From the NCBI GenBank assembly GCA_016713245.1, contig JADJPM010000005.1:682001-746000 (forward strand): a stretch of DNA of 64,000 nt, given 5' to 3'. The position numbers were made by a program, and so were the translations under genes. The stretch comes from Verrucomicrobiaceae bacterium (lineage in GTDB: Bacteria; Verrucomicrobiota; Verrucomicrobiia; Verrucomicrobiales; Verrucomicrobiaceae). Of this stretch, positions 15,524 through 25,710 are shown piece by piece. How positions within the stretch are numbered: the stretch's first letter is position 1; each line of letters begins with the position of its first letter. Under the pieces are notes generated by a model that had not been told where the DNA came from, did not search any database, and worked only from the letters and a program-made list of their open reading frames with translations.

Positions 15524-17278
15524 ATGATCGGGGATGACTACTTTGAACTGCGCTCGCGCATCGGCACGGAGCTGATGGCGCTGGGGGCAGCGGTGCGGGA
15601 AGCCGGGGAGGCCTCGCCCGGGGCGGAGGCGGGCACGATTCTGAACAATCTGCTGGCGAGCCTGAAGGAGCCTTTTGTTTTTGTGGTGGCGGGGGAGGTG
15701 AATGTGGGGAAATCCACCTTCCTGAATGCGCTTTTCGGCCAGGATTTCTCCCGGACGGGAGTGATGCCGACGACGGACAAGATTCTCTTCTTCAAACACG
15801 GCCCGGAGGTGAAGGTGACCCCCATTACCCCGACTTTGGACGAGGTGCAGGCCCCGGCGGACTTTCTGCGGGACTTTCACATCGTGGATACACCGGGGAC
15901 GAACTCCATCGAGAACGAGCACCAGGAGATCACGGAGCGTTTCGTGCCCATCGCGGACCTGGTGATCTTCGTTTTCTCGGCGATGAACCCCTGGGGAGCC
16001 TCGGCGTGGCAGTTCCTAGAGAAGGTACACCGGGACTGGATGCGAAATGTGGTCTTTGTGCTCCAGCAGAGCGACCTGCGCAGCCCGGAGGAGGTGCAGG
16101 TGATCACGGATTACATGCGGGAGCTCTGCCGGGGCCGCTTTGGTCGGGAGTTCCCCATCTTCCCGATCTCGGCGAAAAAGGCCTTTCTGGCTCGTAGCGG
16201 AGGACTGGACCGGGACAAGCTGCTGGAGGAAAGCGGCTTTCTCCCGCTGGAGGCGCATCTCTCGGCGGTGGTGCGGGGCCAGCCGTCACGGCAAAAAAAG
16301 CTCTCGGGCACGATCCAGCTTGCCCGGCAGATCCTCGATCAGCTCCGCGAGCGCACCGTGGCGGTCACGCGTCTGCTGAATCGCCGCGCCTCCCTGCTCA
16401 CCGAGCTGCTGAACGAGCGAGAGATGCAGGTGGACCGCACTTTAAAGAAGGTGCTGCCGGCCCTGGATGCCACGGAAAGAGACTACCACGAGGGCGTGCT
16501 GCGTGTGGCGGGCCTCACCAATGACCTCCTCGCCACGCGGCGGGCCTTCCAGAAGCCGCCTTCGCCCGAGGACGAGCCGGAGCGCACGCAAAGCCTCGAT
16601 CACCGACTGCTCCAAGAATTACACCATCGCACGGGAGACCGCTGGCGGCAGCTCAGCCTCGTGCTGGAGGAGGACGTGCGGCAATACGACCGCTTCGTGC
16701 GTTCCCAAAGTCGCCAGATCATCACGCTACCTGATCCCCCTGCCCCGGAAACCGAGGGCGAAAGCGAGCTGCGCCGCCGTTTTTCCACGAGGGTGGACTC
16801 CGCGCTGCGTCGCTTCGTGCTGGCGCTGGAGCTGGACGAGGATGTGGAGCCAGGCCTGCTCCGTGCTCGGCAGACCGCCCGCTGGCTACCTCGGCTGGTT
16901 CCGGGGGTACTGGTCATGACGATCGTCACAGCCTGGCTGGGCGGATGGAAAAACTGGGACGATCTGCTGCCAGCCCTGATCGTTCTCGGCTCCGGGCTGA
17001 TGCTGATCGGCGTGGTCTATCTGATCACGCAGATGCGCCTCGCGGCCGCCCGCAATGCGATCCTCGATAAGCTGGAGGAATCCACCGCCACGCTCCGCGA
17101 GATGCTTTCAGAGCAGCTCAAGGAAGAAGTCTCGCACGCCTTTACCAAGTCTAGAGAGACACTCGAACCTCTCCAAGCCGCCGCGCTGCAAACGGAGCAG
17201 GATGGCGCCCTTCGTCTGGAACGCCTGCGCCGCCTGGGAGAGTCGTTTGAGGCGTTGGAGAAGCAGGTGGCGGGGTGA
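15524..17278 (+). CDS. dynamin-like GTPase with C-terminal membrane anchor
   Basis: A 584-residue large GTPase of the bacterial dynamin group. It has P-loop GEVNVGKST (57-65), switch I threonines in MPTTDK, G3 DTPG (122-125), and a G4 position reading LQQSD rather than NKxD. A long helical stalk follows (about 270-450). Two hydrophobic helices (about 466-510, VLVMTIVTAWLGGW and LIVLGSGLMLIGVVYLI) anchor it, followed by a final coiled coil. Such proteins remodel or protect membranes. ATG at 15524 is preferred; the 69 nt before it are a low-complexity repeat. No partner dynamin gene is adjacent. Confidence 0.8.
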   Translation: MIGDDYFELRSRIGTELMALGAAVREAGEASPGAEAGTILNNLLASLKEPFVFVVAGEVNVGKSTFLNALFGQDFSRTGVMPTTDKILFFKHGPEVKVTPITPTLDEVQAPADFLRDFHIVDTPGTNSIENEHQEITERFVPIADLVIFVFSAMNPWGASAWQFLEKVHRDWMRNVVFVLQQSDLRSPEEVQVITDYMRELCRGRFGREFPIFPISAKKAFLARSGGLDRDKLLEESGFLPLEAHLSAVVRGQPSRQKKLSGTIQLARQILDQLRERTVAVTRLLNRRASLLTELLNEREMQVDRTLKKVLPALDATERDYHEGVLRVAGLTNDLLATRRAFQKPPSPEDEPERTQSLDHRLLQELHHRTGDRWRQLSLVLEEDVRQYDRFVRSQSRQIITLPDPPAPETEGESELRRRFSTRVDSALRRFVLALELDEDVEPGLLRARQTARWLPRLVPGVLVMTIVTAWLGGWKNWDDLLPALIVLGSGLMLIGVVYLITQMRLAAARNAILDKLEESTATLREMLSEQLKEEVSHAFTKSRETLEPLQAAALQTEQDGALRLERLRRLGESFEALEKQVAG

Positions 17279-17296
17279 TTTTAACCTCGCCTCGCC

Positions 17297-20077
17297 TCAC
17301 CTCACATAAATGAACTCGCTGCTCATCAGGAGCGTTTGCGCGAGGAGGCTCCAGGCGGCCTGTTCCCTCTTGGCGGGATCAGCTTCTGTGGAGGCAAGCA
17401 TGCCATCGGCGGCGGTGAGGAAATCACGGCAGCGGCGGAGGTCAGTCTCGGTGGCTTCGCGGGCGTAGGCGAGGCCACAGGCGGCACGAATGCGAGCTTC
17501 GAGCTCTTTGTGGGTGAGCAGGCGCTTCGCCAAGGCCTCAGCGGCCGTTTGCGAGAGATCGCTGTTCATGAGCAGGAGGGCCTGCGGGGAGACGACGCTG
17601 CTTTCGCGGCGGCCGGTGGAGGTGGCGGGATCGGGATAATCGAACTGCTGGAAGAGATCGTAGAGGTTGTTGCGAATGACGGGCAGATAAAGGGCACGGC
17701 GGGTGCTGCCGTAGGTGGTCAGGTCCTTCGAGGTGTGGTTGAAGACAAACTCGCGGTTGCGACGCGGGATCGTTTTGCCGCCAGTGGCCGTATCCAGCAT
17801 GCCGGCGACATGCAGCAAGGCATCGCGGATCTCCTCAGCCTCCAGCCGACGCACCGGGAAGTGCCAGAGAAGCTGATTTTCGGGATCGGCATCCGGCGTG
17901 TGGCGCACCTCGCTGCTTTGCAGGTAGGTCTTCGAGGTCAAAATGAGCCGGTGCATGGCTTTGACACTCCACCCCTTGTCCGTGAACCAGCGAGCGAGGT
18001 AATCGAGCAACTCGGGATGGGCGGGTTTTTGACCGAGGAGGCCAAAGTTATCGACGGACGAGACGATGCCTTGATTGAAGTGCCAGGTCCAAAGGCGGTT
18101 CACCGTCACGCGGGAGGTCAGCGGATGCTCGGGGCTGGCCAGCCAGCGGGCGAGTTCGAGTCGGCCGCTTTGATCAGGCTTGAAGGCGGGCGCTTCTTTT
18201 TTCAGCGAGGCTTGCACGACCTGGATGAAGCCACGCGGCACCGGCTTGCCGAGAGCGAGATGGCTGCCGCGAATATGCAACGGCAGTTCCTTGAGAATCT
18301 TCGGCGAGTCCGTGACCGCAAGAGCGGTGGGCAGATCGGGCAGGTTGCTCTGCACGCTCATCATGTTGTCCTTCATCGCGTTGAGTTGATCGGCGATGGC
18401 CTTGGGATAGAGGATGATGGGCTCAGGCGGCAGGGCGAGGAAGCCTTTCGGGTCGTCCAGCGCGGCTTTGGCCTGATGCAGTAGCGACTCGCTATTCTTA
18501 TCCGCTTTCACGTCCTTCAGCGTCGAGGCCTGCTTGAACATCAGCGTGTAATACTCCCGCAGGTGTGAGACGCCACCGCGAGTGCGCAGGGCCTCCTGCC
18601 AGGGCTTGAAGAAGGGGTGCGATTCATTCGCCGCCAACCAGACGCGGCAGTTGAGGAGGATGTGTGGCCTCAGTCCGGCCTTCTCTGCCACCGGGCGCAC
18701 CTGGCTCAAGGTGGGAGCCACGGGCAAAGCAGCCGCATTCATGAGGTAAGCCACCGCCTGGGAGCGAACCTCGTCTTTGAGCTTCTTGTTCGCCTCCGCT
18801 TCGAGCTTCGCGATGGCGGATTTTTGGTCGTCGAGCACGCACTCGGCGGCTTTGACATTCGCGAAGGCCTCGAAATCTCCCATCGGGGCTTCAAAGGCCG
18901 TGCTCAGAGCGCCGATGCGGTCGCTGCTGAAGCTCTCGGTGCTCTTGAAGATGGCGGCGAGGGCGTAGTAATCCTCGTGTGGAATGGGATCGAATTTGTG
19001 CTCGTGGCAGCGGGCGCAGCCGAGCGTGAGCCCCATGAAGGCGCGGCCCATGACGTCGATCTGCTCGTCGATCACATCCATGCGCAGCTTGTCCTTGTCC
19101 GGCTCGGCGAGGACCTTGGCCCCGAGGTTGAGGAAACCGGTGGCGGTGATGCGACGCTGGCGCGTGGCCACATCGCCGGACTTCATGAGATCACCCGCGA
19201 GCTGCTCGATCACGAACTGATCAAAGGGAAGGTCGTCATTGAAGGCCTTCACCACATAATCGCGGTAACGCCACGCCGTGCCCAACGCGATGTTTTCATC
19301 GAGACCGTTCGAGTCCGAGTAACGCGCCACATCCAACCAGTGACGGCCCCATTTCTCGCCGTAGGCATGCGAGGCGAGCAGGCGGTCGATGAGATTTCTG
19401 AGGGCTGATTCTGGATTCTTTATTCTTTCGGCCACAAAACCCTCCACCTCCTGCGGCGTGGGCGGCAGGCCGGTGAGATCAAAGGTGATGCGGCGGATCA
19501 AGGTGCGTGCATCCGCCTCCGGCGAGAGCTTCATGCCCTTCTCGGCCAGTTTCGCCGTGATGAAGGCATCAATGGGATTTCCGCCAGCGGCCTGCGTCGG
19601 CACTTTGGGCCGCGAAATGGGCGAAAAAGCCCAATGCTTCGCGCCTTCGGCGAGGTCGATGGTTCTCGGGCCTCCATGCATTTTCGAGGCCACGGCGGCA
19701 CGCGGATCGGGTGCGCCCATTTTGATCCAGTCTTCGAGCAATTGGATCTCCTGCGAAGGCAAAGCGCCCTTCGGCGGCATTTGCAGATCCTGATTCTTGT
19801 AGTGAACCGACTCGATAAGCAGGCTTTTCTCCGGCTTCCCCGCAATGAGAGCCGGGCCGCTGTCGCCACCCTTCAAAATGGCCTCACGCGAGTCGAGCGT
19901 GAGACTGCCCTTCGCCTTCCCCTTCTCCACCGAATGGCATTCGTAGCAGCGGTTGATCAGGATCGGCCGGATGTTCTTCTCAAAGAACGCCGTCTGATCT
20001 GCCGACACCTCTCCCGCGCCCTGGCTGCTGCCTGCGGCGAGAAGGATGCTGAGGAAGCTGATGGCTCCGAGTTTCAC
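17297..20077 (-). CDS. PSD1 and planctomycete cytochrome c domain protein (DUF1549/DUF1553)
   Basis: A 926-residue exported protein. It has a signal peptide (1-20), then a planctomycete cytochrome c domain with heme motif C44-Y-E-C47-H48. DUF1549 follows from about residue 170 (PIDAFITAKLAEKGMKLSPEAD ... WGRHWLDVARYSDSNG), with a second CxxCH (GCARCHEHKFDPI). DUF1553 is in the last third (LARWLASPEHPLTSRVTVNRLW). The family is very common in Planctomycetota and Verrucomicrobiota, often beside DUF1501 or sulfatase genes, and is thought to act in polysaccharide breakdown; its reaction is not established. The segment RIKNPESALRN looks like an inserted repeat. Confidence 0.9.
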   Translation of the reverse strand: MKLGAISFLSILLAAGSSQGAGEVSADQTAFFEKNIRPILINRCYECHSVEKGKAKGSLTLDSREAILKGGDSGPALIAGKPEKSLLIESVHYKNQDLQMPPKGALPSQEIQLLEDWIKMGAPDPRAAVASKMHGGPRTIDLAEGAKHWAFSPISRPKVPTQAAGGNPIDAFITAKLAEKGMKLSPEADARTLIRRITFDLTGLPPTPQEVEGFVAERIKNPESALRNLIDRLLASHAYGEKWGRHWLDVARYSDSNGLDENIALGTAWRYRDYVVKAFNDDLPFDQFVIEQLAGDLMKSGDVATRQRRITATGFLNLGAKVLAEPDKDKLRMDVIDEQIDVMGRAFMGLTLGCARCHEHKFDPIPHEDYYALAAIFKSTESFSSDRIGALSTAFEAPMGDFEAFANVKAAECVLDDQKSAIAKLEAEANKKLKDEVRSQAVAYLMNAAALPVAPTLSQVRPVAEKAGLRPHILLNCRVWLAANESHPFFKPWQEALRTRGGVSHLREYYTLMFKQASTLKDVKADKNSESLLHQAKAALDDPKGFLALPPEPIILYPKAIADQLNAMKDNMMSVQSNLPDLPTALAVTDSPKILKELPLHIRGSHLALGKPVPRGFIQVVQASLKKEAPAFKPDQSGRLELARWLASPEHPLTSRVTVNRLWTWHFNQGIVSSVDNFGLLGQKPAHPELLDYLARWFTDKGWSVKAMHRLILTSKTYLQSSEVRHTPDADPENQLLWHFPVRRLEAEEIRDALLHVAGMLDTATGGKTIPRRNREFVFNHTSKDLTTYGSTRRALYLPVIRNNLYDLFQQFDYPDPATSTGRRESSVVSPQALLLMNSDLSQTAAEALAKRLLTHKELEARIRAACGLAYAREATETDLRRCRDFLTAADGMLASTEADPAKREQAAWSLLAQTLLMSSEFIYVR

Positions 20078-20307
20078 AGGAAGGGTTTACGCCTTGCGAG
20101 CGGGTTTCTTGCCAAAGCGGCGGGCTGCCTCGCCCACCGCAGGTGATCCTTCTCTGCCTCTTACTCCGCCTCTTCCTCCCAGATCAAAGACCTCGCGATG
20201 ACCTGAAGACGCTCGACGGGGGAGGAGGAGTAAGAGTCGGAGGAGGATTCGCCTCGCGCCACTTTCACCTTGGCATCCGCCACCACGCACGCTTCGATGG
20301 CCGCTCC

Positions 20308-21390
20308 ATGAGCACCACCACCCAGAAATGGCGCATCGCCGGCATCAATTTCGACCACTTTCACATGGGCGACCTCCTTCGCCAGACCTCCGAGCATCCG
20401 AACGCCGAGATCGTCGCCATCTGCGATGAGCAGCCGGAGCGCATGCAGAGCGCCGCGAGGAATTTCGGCCTCTCCGACAGCCAGGTCTTCACCGATCACC
20501 GCGCCTGCCTGGAGCAAACCAAGCCCGACATCGTCATCCTCTGCCCCGCCGCCTCCAAGCATGGCGAGTGGGTGGAGAAGGTCGCCCCCTACGGCACGCA
20601 CATCATCATGGAAAAACCCTTCGCCGGCACCTTGGCGGAGGCAGATGCCATGATCGCCGCCATGAAGCCCACGGGCAAGCTGCTCACCGTGAACTGGCCG
20701 CTCGTGTGGGATGCCGGACAGCAAACGGCGCACCGACTCATCCTCGAAGGCCTCATCGGCGAGGTGTGCGAGTTTCATCACCACGGCGGCAATCGCGGCC
20801 CGCTTTACCACGGAGCCGACAAGATCGAAAACGAGCCCACCGCCGCCGAAAAAGCCGCGAGCTGGTTTTACAGCGCCGCGCAGGGCGGTGGCTCGCTGCT
20901 CGATTACATGGGCTACGGCACCACGCTCGGCACCTGGCACCTCGGAGGCAAAGTGCCGCTGGAGGTCACCTGCGCCTGGAGCACCACGCCGGGCCTCGAA
21001 GTCGATGAACACAGCGTCACCGCCATTCGTTACGCCTGCGGCCTGAGCAAAACCGAAACCCGCTGGGGCACCTTCACCGATCCATGGACACATCAACCGC
21101 AGCCGAAGTGCGGCTTCGTCCTCAAAGGCACCGCTGGCACCATCTCCTGCTACGACTATGAGAAAACCCTCCGCGTGCAGACCCACAGCCGTCCCGAGGG
21201 CTACGACGTGCCCGTCGATGTCATCACCTCGCCGAACCGCAATCCCATCGAGCACGTCATCCACCACCTCGAAACCGGCACCCCGCTCATCGGCCCCCTC
21301 CGCCTCGACATCTCCCGCATCGGCCAGCAGATCGTCGATACCGCGTTTCGCAGTGCCACGGAGAAGAGGACGATCGAGTTGGTGGGATAG
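20308..21390 (+). CDS. Gfo/Idh/MocA family oxidoreductase
   Basis: A 360-residue NAD(P)-dependent sugar or cyclitol dehydrogenase-like protein. An N-terminal Rossmann fold (KWRIAGINFDHFHMGDLL, then EIVAICDEQPERM) leads to MEKPFAGTLAEADAM, the usual lysine-proline motif of the family, and a C-terminal alpha/beta domain with GGSLLDYMGYG. It has no signal peptide. ATG at 20308 was chosen because upstream codons are not conserved and overlap the divergent gene's control region. The substrate is unknown; neighbours suggest sugar catabolism. It ends just before an inverted repeat shared with the convergent PQQ gene. Confidence 0.85.
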   Translation: MSTTTQKWRIAGINFDHFHMGDLLRQTSEHPNAEIVAICDEQPERMQSAARNFGLSDSQVFTDHRACLEQTKPDIVILCPAASKHGEWVEKVAPYGTHIIMEKPFAGTLAEADAMIAAMKPTGKLLTVNWPLVWDAGQQTAHRLILEGLIGEVCEFHHHGGNRGPLYHGADKIENEPTAAEKAASWFYSAAQGGGSLLDYMGYGTTLGTWHLGGKVPLEVTCAWSTTPGLEVDEHSVTAIRYACGLSKTETRWGTFTDPWTHQPQPKCGFVLKGTAGTISCYDYEKTLRVQTHSRPEGYDVPVDVITSPNRNPIEHVIHHLETGTPLIGPLRLDISRIGQQIVDTAFRSATEKRTIELVG

Positions 21391-21394
21391 CAGG

Positions 21395-21456
21395 GTTTCA
21401 AGTTTCAAGTTTCAAGTTTCCGCCAACTTGAAACTTTGAACTTTAAACCTGGAACT
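21395..21456. repeat. TTTCAAG tandem/inverted repeat between convergent genes
   Basis: Three tandem TTTCAAG units (21396-21416) face an inverted block with CTTGAAACTT, CTTTAAAC and CCTGGAAC. AAGTTTCAAG and CTTGAAACTT pair perfectly around a 10-nt loop. It sits between the stops of the Gfo/Idh and PQQ genes and could stop transcription from both sides. A second copy of the same design lies inside the coding sequence at 61007-61087. Confidence 0.6.
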
Positions 21457-21460
21457 CTGG

Positions 21461-23020
21461 CTATTGAACGGGCCTCAAATCAAAGCACACCAGCTTGTCC
21501 TTCTGCCGGACGATGAATTTCCCATTCGCAATCGCCGGTGACGAACAGCCGAGCGCATCGGTCTTCGCGCGACCAAGCTGCTCGTAGGCGGTGTTCGTGG
21601 CCTTCACCATGCGGACGTGGGTACCGTTGTTTTCATAGACGAGCAGTTTGCCATCCGCGAGCAACGGGGAGGTGATCGTGCTGCTCACCTCGTTCACCAC
21701 CCACTTCTCCGTGCCGGTGACCAAGTCGATGCACTGGTGCTTCTCGCCGCAGCAGAGGTACACATTGCCCTCGTGAATAATGGGGCTGCCGGTGTAGCGA
21801 CGCGTCATCCAGAATTTCGACCACGCGGCCTTCGGCTTGCCATCGGCCTGCATCTGATACGCCCGCAGGCCCACGCCCTCCGTGCCGCTGTAGAGCACCA
21901 GCCAATCACCACTCGCCACCGGCGTGCTTTGGCTGCCGCCTTCCGCGGTCCAAAGCAGTTCGCCGTTCTCCGGGTTCAGGCCGTAGAGCGCGTTGTTGCC
22001 ATTGATGACCACCTGCGGCTTGCCGGTGGCTGGCTGCCACCAGGTCGGGCTCGCCGTGTTGCCCTTCGCCAGCTTCTGCTCCCACACCAGCTTGCCGTCG
22101 GCCTTTGAAAAAGCCTTCGCCATGCCGGCGGCCATGTAAACGTGCTCGCCCATGATCAACGGCGAGGCCGCCGGTCCGCTCATGCCGAGCGGCGCGGTCC
22201 ACACGAGCTTGCCATCCTTCTCATCCACACACACCAGCTCCGTGCTCAGTGCCGCGAATACCTTGCCGTCCACGATGGCACAGGTGCTGGAGGAATTGCG
22301 GCCGCTCGGCTTGCCCGGCTTCGCGTATTTCCACACCTGCTTCCCCGTCGCCAGATCGAGGCAGAGGATCACATCCTGAGCCACCTTGATCGTGTTGGGC
22401 ACCGCAGCGATCATCTTCTCCTTCACCTCCGGCGGAAAGGCCTCGTCATCCAGCCACTTGGTGAACTCCGCCGCATTCGCAAACGGCTTCCCCTGCCGGT
22501 CGCTCATCTTTTTCAGCCATTCGAGTGCGATGGCATTCTTCCCCGCCTTGAAGCGGCTCACCACCCACGAGCCGATGTTGATCTGCTCCTTCTCGTTGAG
22601 GTTGTCCTTCACCCACTGGTTCGCCCACTCGTCGAATTTCTCGCCTCGCAGCTTCGGCGCATTCATCCGCGTCTCTTCCAGCTTCTTCTCCAGCTCCGGC
22701 GTGGTGCCACGGAAGTTCAGCGTCTGCATCACCTCCGAGTCGATCTCCCGCGTCTCCGAGGCCACCCGTTCATGCCACACCACACTGAGGAAGACTCGCT
22801 CACCACTCACCACCGGACTCGCATGGCCGCCGTATTCATTGCTCGGGATCATCTCACTCTCCCAGACCTTCTTCAAACCTTCCGCCGGAAACGCCTCCGC
22901 GATCGGCGTCGTGTCCTGCGATACCCCATTCCGATCCGGCCCCCGCCATTGATTCCAATCCCCCGCGACGAGCGAGGTGGTGATGAACGAGAAAGCAAAG
23001 AGCAACGGGGAGAATTTCAT
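21461..23020 (-). CDS. PQQ-type beta-propeller repeat protein
   Basis: A 519-residue exported protein with signal peptide MKFSPLLFAFSFITTSLVAG. It begins WNQWRGPDRNGVSQDTTP, the standard start of the planctomycete and verrucomicrobial PQQ-like (YncE/BamB-like) propellers. Propeller blades end in motifs such as LATGKQVWKYAKPG, DGKLVWTAPLGM, NGELLWTAEGGSQS and TGTEKWVV. Between blades one and two is a helical insertion (about 95-190, with WANQWVKDNLNEKEQI). A dehydrogenase role is not supported by PQQ-binding residues that I can identify; it may bind ligands or assist at the cell surface. ATG at 23020 starts the signal peptide. Confidence 0.8.
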   Translation of the reverse strand: MKFSPLLFAFSFITTSLVAGDWNQWRGPDRNGVSQDTTPIAEAFPAEGLKKVWESEMIPSNEYGGHASPVVSGERVFLSVVWHERVASETREIDSEVMQTLNFRGTTPELEKKLEETRMNAPKLRGEKFDEWANQWVKDNLNEKEQINIGSWVVSRFKAGKNAIALEWLKKMSDRQGKPFANAAEFTKWLDDEAFPPEVKEKMIAAVPNTIKVAQDVILCLDLATGKQVWKYAKPGKPSGRNSSSTCAIVDGKVFAALSTELVCVDEKDGKLVWTAPLGMSGPAASPLIMGEHVYMAAGMAKAFSKADGKLVWEQKLAKGNTASPTWWQPATGKPQVVINGNNALYGLNPENGELLWTAEGGSQSTPVASGDWLVLYSGTEGVGLRAYQMQADGKPKAAWSKFWMTRRYTGSPIIHEGNVYLCCGEKHQCIDLVTGTEKWVVNEVSSTITSPLLADGKLLVYENNGTHVRMVKATNTAYEQLGRAKTDALGCSSPAIANGKFIVRQKDKLVCFDLRPVQ

Positions 23021-23123
23021 GCGACGGGGTGAACGCTGAGAGTTCAGCGCAAGTTTCAGCTTCAAAAAGCTCTCGTCATTTTGTCGGCACGCTTCACCCT
23101 CCGCCGACGTATTCCCAACCCGC

Positions 23124-25613
23124 ATGAAATCCCTCCTCCTTCCGCTTCTCTTGGCCACCACGACGGCCGGTCACGCCCAACTCGCCACGCAGGCGACGCC
23201 CGTGGAGAAAATCAAAATCGCCAAGGGCTTCCAAGCCGAGCTGCTCTATTCGGTGCCGAAGGAACAAGAAGGCTCGTGGGTCTCCATGACGCAGGATGAC
23301 CAGGGGCGCATGATTTGCAGCGATCAGTATGGAGCGCTGTATCGCATCACACCCGGTGCCAAGGCGGCGGATACGAAGGTGGAGAAGCTGAGCATCGACT
23401 TCGGTCACTGCCAGGGCCTGCTTTTTCATGCCGGTGCCCTTTACGGCGTGGTGAATGACGACGCGTATCAGGGCCGCGGCCTCTACCGCTGCAAAGATAC
23501 GAATGGCGATGATCAATTCGATGCGGTGGAGTTGCTCCGCGCCTTTCCAGGCAAAGCGGGCGAGCATGGGCCGCACGGCGTGGTGGCCACGCCGGATGGC
23601 AAGAGCCTCTACGTGATGTGCGGCAATCAAACGCCGGAACCGAGCTGCGAAACGAGCCGCGTGCCGCGTCACTGGGGCGAAGACCAGCTTTTCCCGATGC
23701 TGATCGGTCGCGGCTTCATGCGCGATGTGCTCGCGCCCGGCGGCTGGCTGGCGAAAACGGATCTCGATGGCAAGAAGTGGGAACTCATCAACACCGGCAC
23801 CCGCAACACCTACGACATTGCCATCAACCGCCACGGCGACATCTTCGGCTTCGACGCGGACATGGAATGGGACACCGGCATGCCGTGGTATCGCCCCACG
23901 CGCGTGTGCTTCATGCAAAGCGGCGGCGAGTTCGGCTGGCGCACGTGCAGCAAAAAATGGCCCGCACGCTGGGAAGACAGCCTGCCCGCCGTGGTGGACA
24001 TCGGCCCCGGCTCACCCACGGGCGTCGCCTTCGGCTACGGAGCCAAATTCCCCTCGAAATACCAAGACGCGCTCTACATCTGCGAGTGGAGCTATGGCAA
24101 GATGTATGCCGTCCATCTTGCGCCGAACGGCGCAGGCTACACCGGTGCTGCGGAAGAGTTCATGAGTGCCTCACCACTGCCGCTGACGGACATCGAAGTC
24201 TCGAAGAAGGATGGCGCGATGTATGTGAGCGTGGGTGGGCGCAAGGTGCAGAGCGGGCTGTATCGGGTGACGTTCGTTGGGAAAGCTGATACGGTGTTTG
24301 ACGCTCCCAACAAGCATCCCCGCGAATCGGGAATGACTGGCGAGCTCAAGGGTATCACCCTTCGCGAAAACTTAGAGAAGCCCGGCAAGACAGCGGATGA
24401 CGTGTGGAGCTTTCTCTCCTCCCCAGACCGCCATCTCCGCTTCGCGGCCCGCATCGCCCTGGAGCATCAGCCGGTGGCCTCCTGGAAAGACAAAGCCCTC
24501 TCCGAAACCAATCCCCGTGCCGCTCTGACCGCGCTGATGGCGCTGGCACGCAGCAGTGGTGGCGACAAGACACTGCTGAAGCCCATCCTCGACTCGCTGG
24601 GCAAGATCGACTTCAAAGCCCTCAAGGGCCTCGACCGCGTGACGCTCATTCGCGATTACATGCTCGCCTTCACACGCCTCGGCGAGCCGGATGCGGAGAC
24701 GAAGGCCGAATTGATCGCGAAGATCAACCCGCTCTTCCCCACGAATGACACGGGCCTGAATCGCGATCTCGCGGAGGTGCTCGTTTTCCTCGGGGACGCC
24801 GGAATCGTGGCCAAAGCGGCGCCGCTGGTGAATGACTCGCCCACGCAGGAGGAGCAGATCGACTACGCCCGCATTTTGCGCTTTGCGAAGACCGGCTGGA
24901 CGAAGGAACTGCGGGTGGATTACTTCCGCTGGTTCCTCCGCGCGGCGAATTACAAAGGCGGTGCCTCGTTTGACCTCTTCATTGGCGAAATCAAAAAGGA
25001 CGCCCTCGGCACGATGAGCGAGGAAGAGAAACTCGCGATCAAAGACGTGCTCGATGCCAAACCGGAGGCCAAAGCGCCGAGTTTCACCACAAAGCCGATG
25101 AACTTCGTCAAAGCCTGGACGGTGGCGGATCTCGAAAAATCGCTCGGCGTGGGCCTGGAGGGCAATCGCAACTTCCAGAACGGCCGGAACATGTTTGGAG
25201 CCGCGACGTGCTTTGCCTGCCATCGCTTCCAAAACGAAGGCGGAGCCATCGGGCCCGATCTGACCAGCGTGGCGGGCAAATACAGCCCGCGTGACCTCCT
25301 TGAACACATCATCGAGCCGAGCAAAGAAATCAGCGACCAGTATGGTAGCACCGTTTTCACCAAAAAGGACGGCAGCATGGTCGTGGGCCGCATCGCGAAC
25401 ATGAAGGAGAACATCATGATGGTCTGCACGAACATGATGGACCCAAACAATTTTACCAATGTGGACGCCCGCGACGTGGTGAAGACGGAGGAGAGCAAGG
25501 TGAGCATGATGCCGCCCGGCCTGCTCTACATGCTGAAGGAGGACGACATCCTCGATCTGATGGCTTACCTGCTCAGCAAGGGCAATCCGGATGATCCGAT
25601 GTTTGTGAAGTGA
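23124..25613 (+). CDS. propeller and heme-binding protein, Pirellula/Verrucomicrobium type (TIGR02603)
   Basis: An 829-residue exported protein. A signal peptide (1-18, cleavage after GHA) leads to a sorbosone/glucose-dehydrogenase-like propeller (about 30-400), with KGFQAELLYSVP, DDQGRMICSDQYGALYRI, GPHGVVATPDGKSLYVMCGN and NTYDIAINRHGDIFGFDADMEW. A helical HEAT-like part follows (about 420-660). The C-terminal c-type cytochrome module has C-F-A-C-H near residue 695, then GGAIGPDLTSVAGKYSPRDL. It probably oxidises a sugar or polymer and passes electrons through heme in the periplasm. It is divergent from the PQQ gene across 103 nt. Confidence 0.85.
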   Translation: MKSLLLPLLLATTTAGHAQLATQATPVEKIKIAKGFQAELLYSVPKEQEGSWVSMTQDDQGRMICSDQYGALYRITPGAKAADTKVEKLSIDFGHCQGLLFHAGALYGVVNDDAYQGRGLYRCKDTNGDDQFDAVELLRAFPGKAGEHGPHGVVATPDGKSLYVMCGNQTPEPSCETSRVPRHWGEDQLFPMLIGRGFMRDVLAPGGWLAKTDLDGKKWELINTGTRNTYDIAINRHGDIFGFDADMEWDTGMPWYRPTRVCFMQSGGEFGWRTCSKKWPARWEDSLPAVVDIGPGSPTGVAFGYGAKFPSKYQDALYICEWSYGKMYAVHLAPNGAGYTGAAEEFMSASPLPLTDIEVSKKDGAMYVSVGGRKVQSGLYRVTFVGKADTVFDAPNKHPRESGMTGELKGITLRENLEKPGKTADDVWSFLSSPDRHLRFAARIALEHQPVASWKDKALSETNPRAALTALMALARSSGGDKTLLKPILDSLGKIDFKALKGLDRVTLIRDYMLAFTRLGEPDAETKAELIAKINPLFPTNDTGLNRDLAEVLVFLGDAGIVAKAAPLVNDSPTQEEQIDYARILRFAKTGWTKELRVDYFRWFLRAANYKGGASFDLFIGEIKKDALGTMSEEEKLAIKDVLDAKPEAKAPSFTTKPMNFVKAWTVADLEKSLGVGLEGNRNFQNGRNMFGAATCFACHRFQNEGGAIGPDLTSVAGKYSPRDLLEHIIEPSKEISDQYGSTVFTKKDGSMVVGRIANMKENIMMVCTNMMDPNNFTNVDARDVVKTEESKVSMMPPGLLYMLKEDDILDLMAYLLSKGNPDDPMFVK

Positions 25614-25710
25614 AACACGAGCGCCATGCGACATCACGCTGGTGGCTGCCTTCCCATCGCACGCTCGCGGTGCTTGCTCTTTCAGGCTCGTGAGCTCAAA
25701 CTCACCTGTC

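Noticed and set aside
20161..21408. Minus-strand ORF of 415 codons opposite the Gfo/Idh gene
   Set aside because: It covers a well-supported oxidoreductase gene in antisense and shows no domain.
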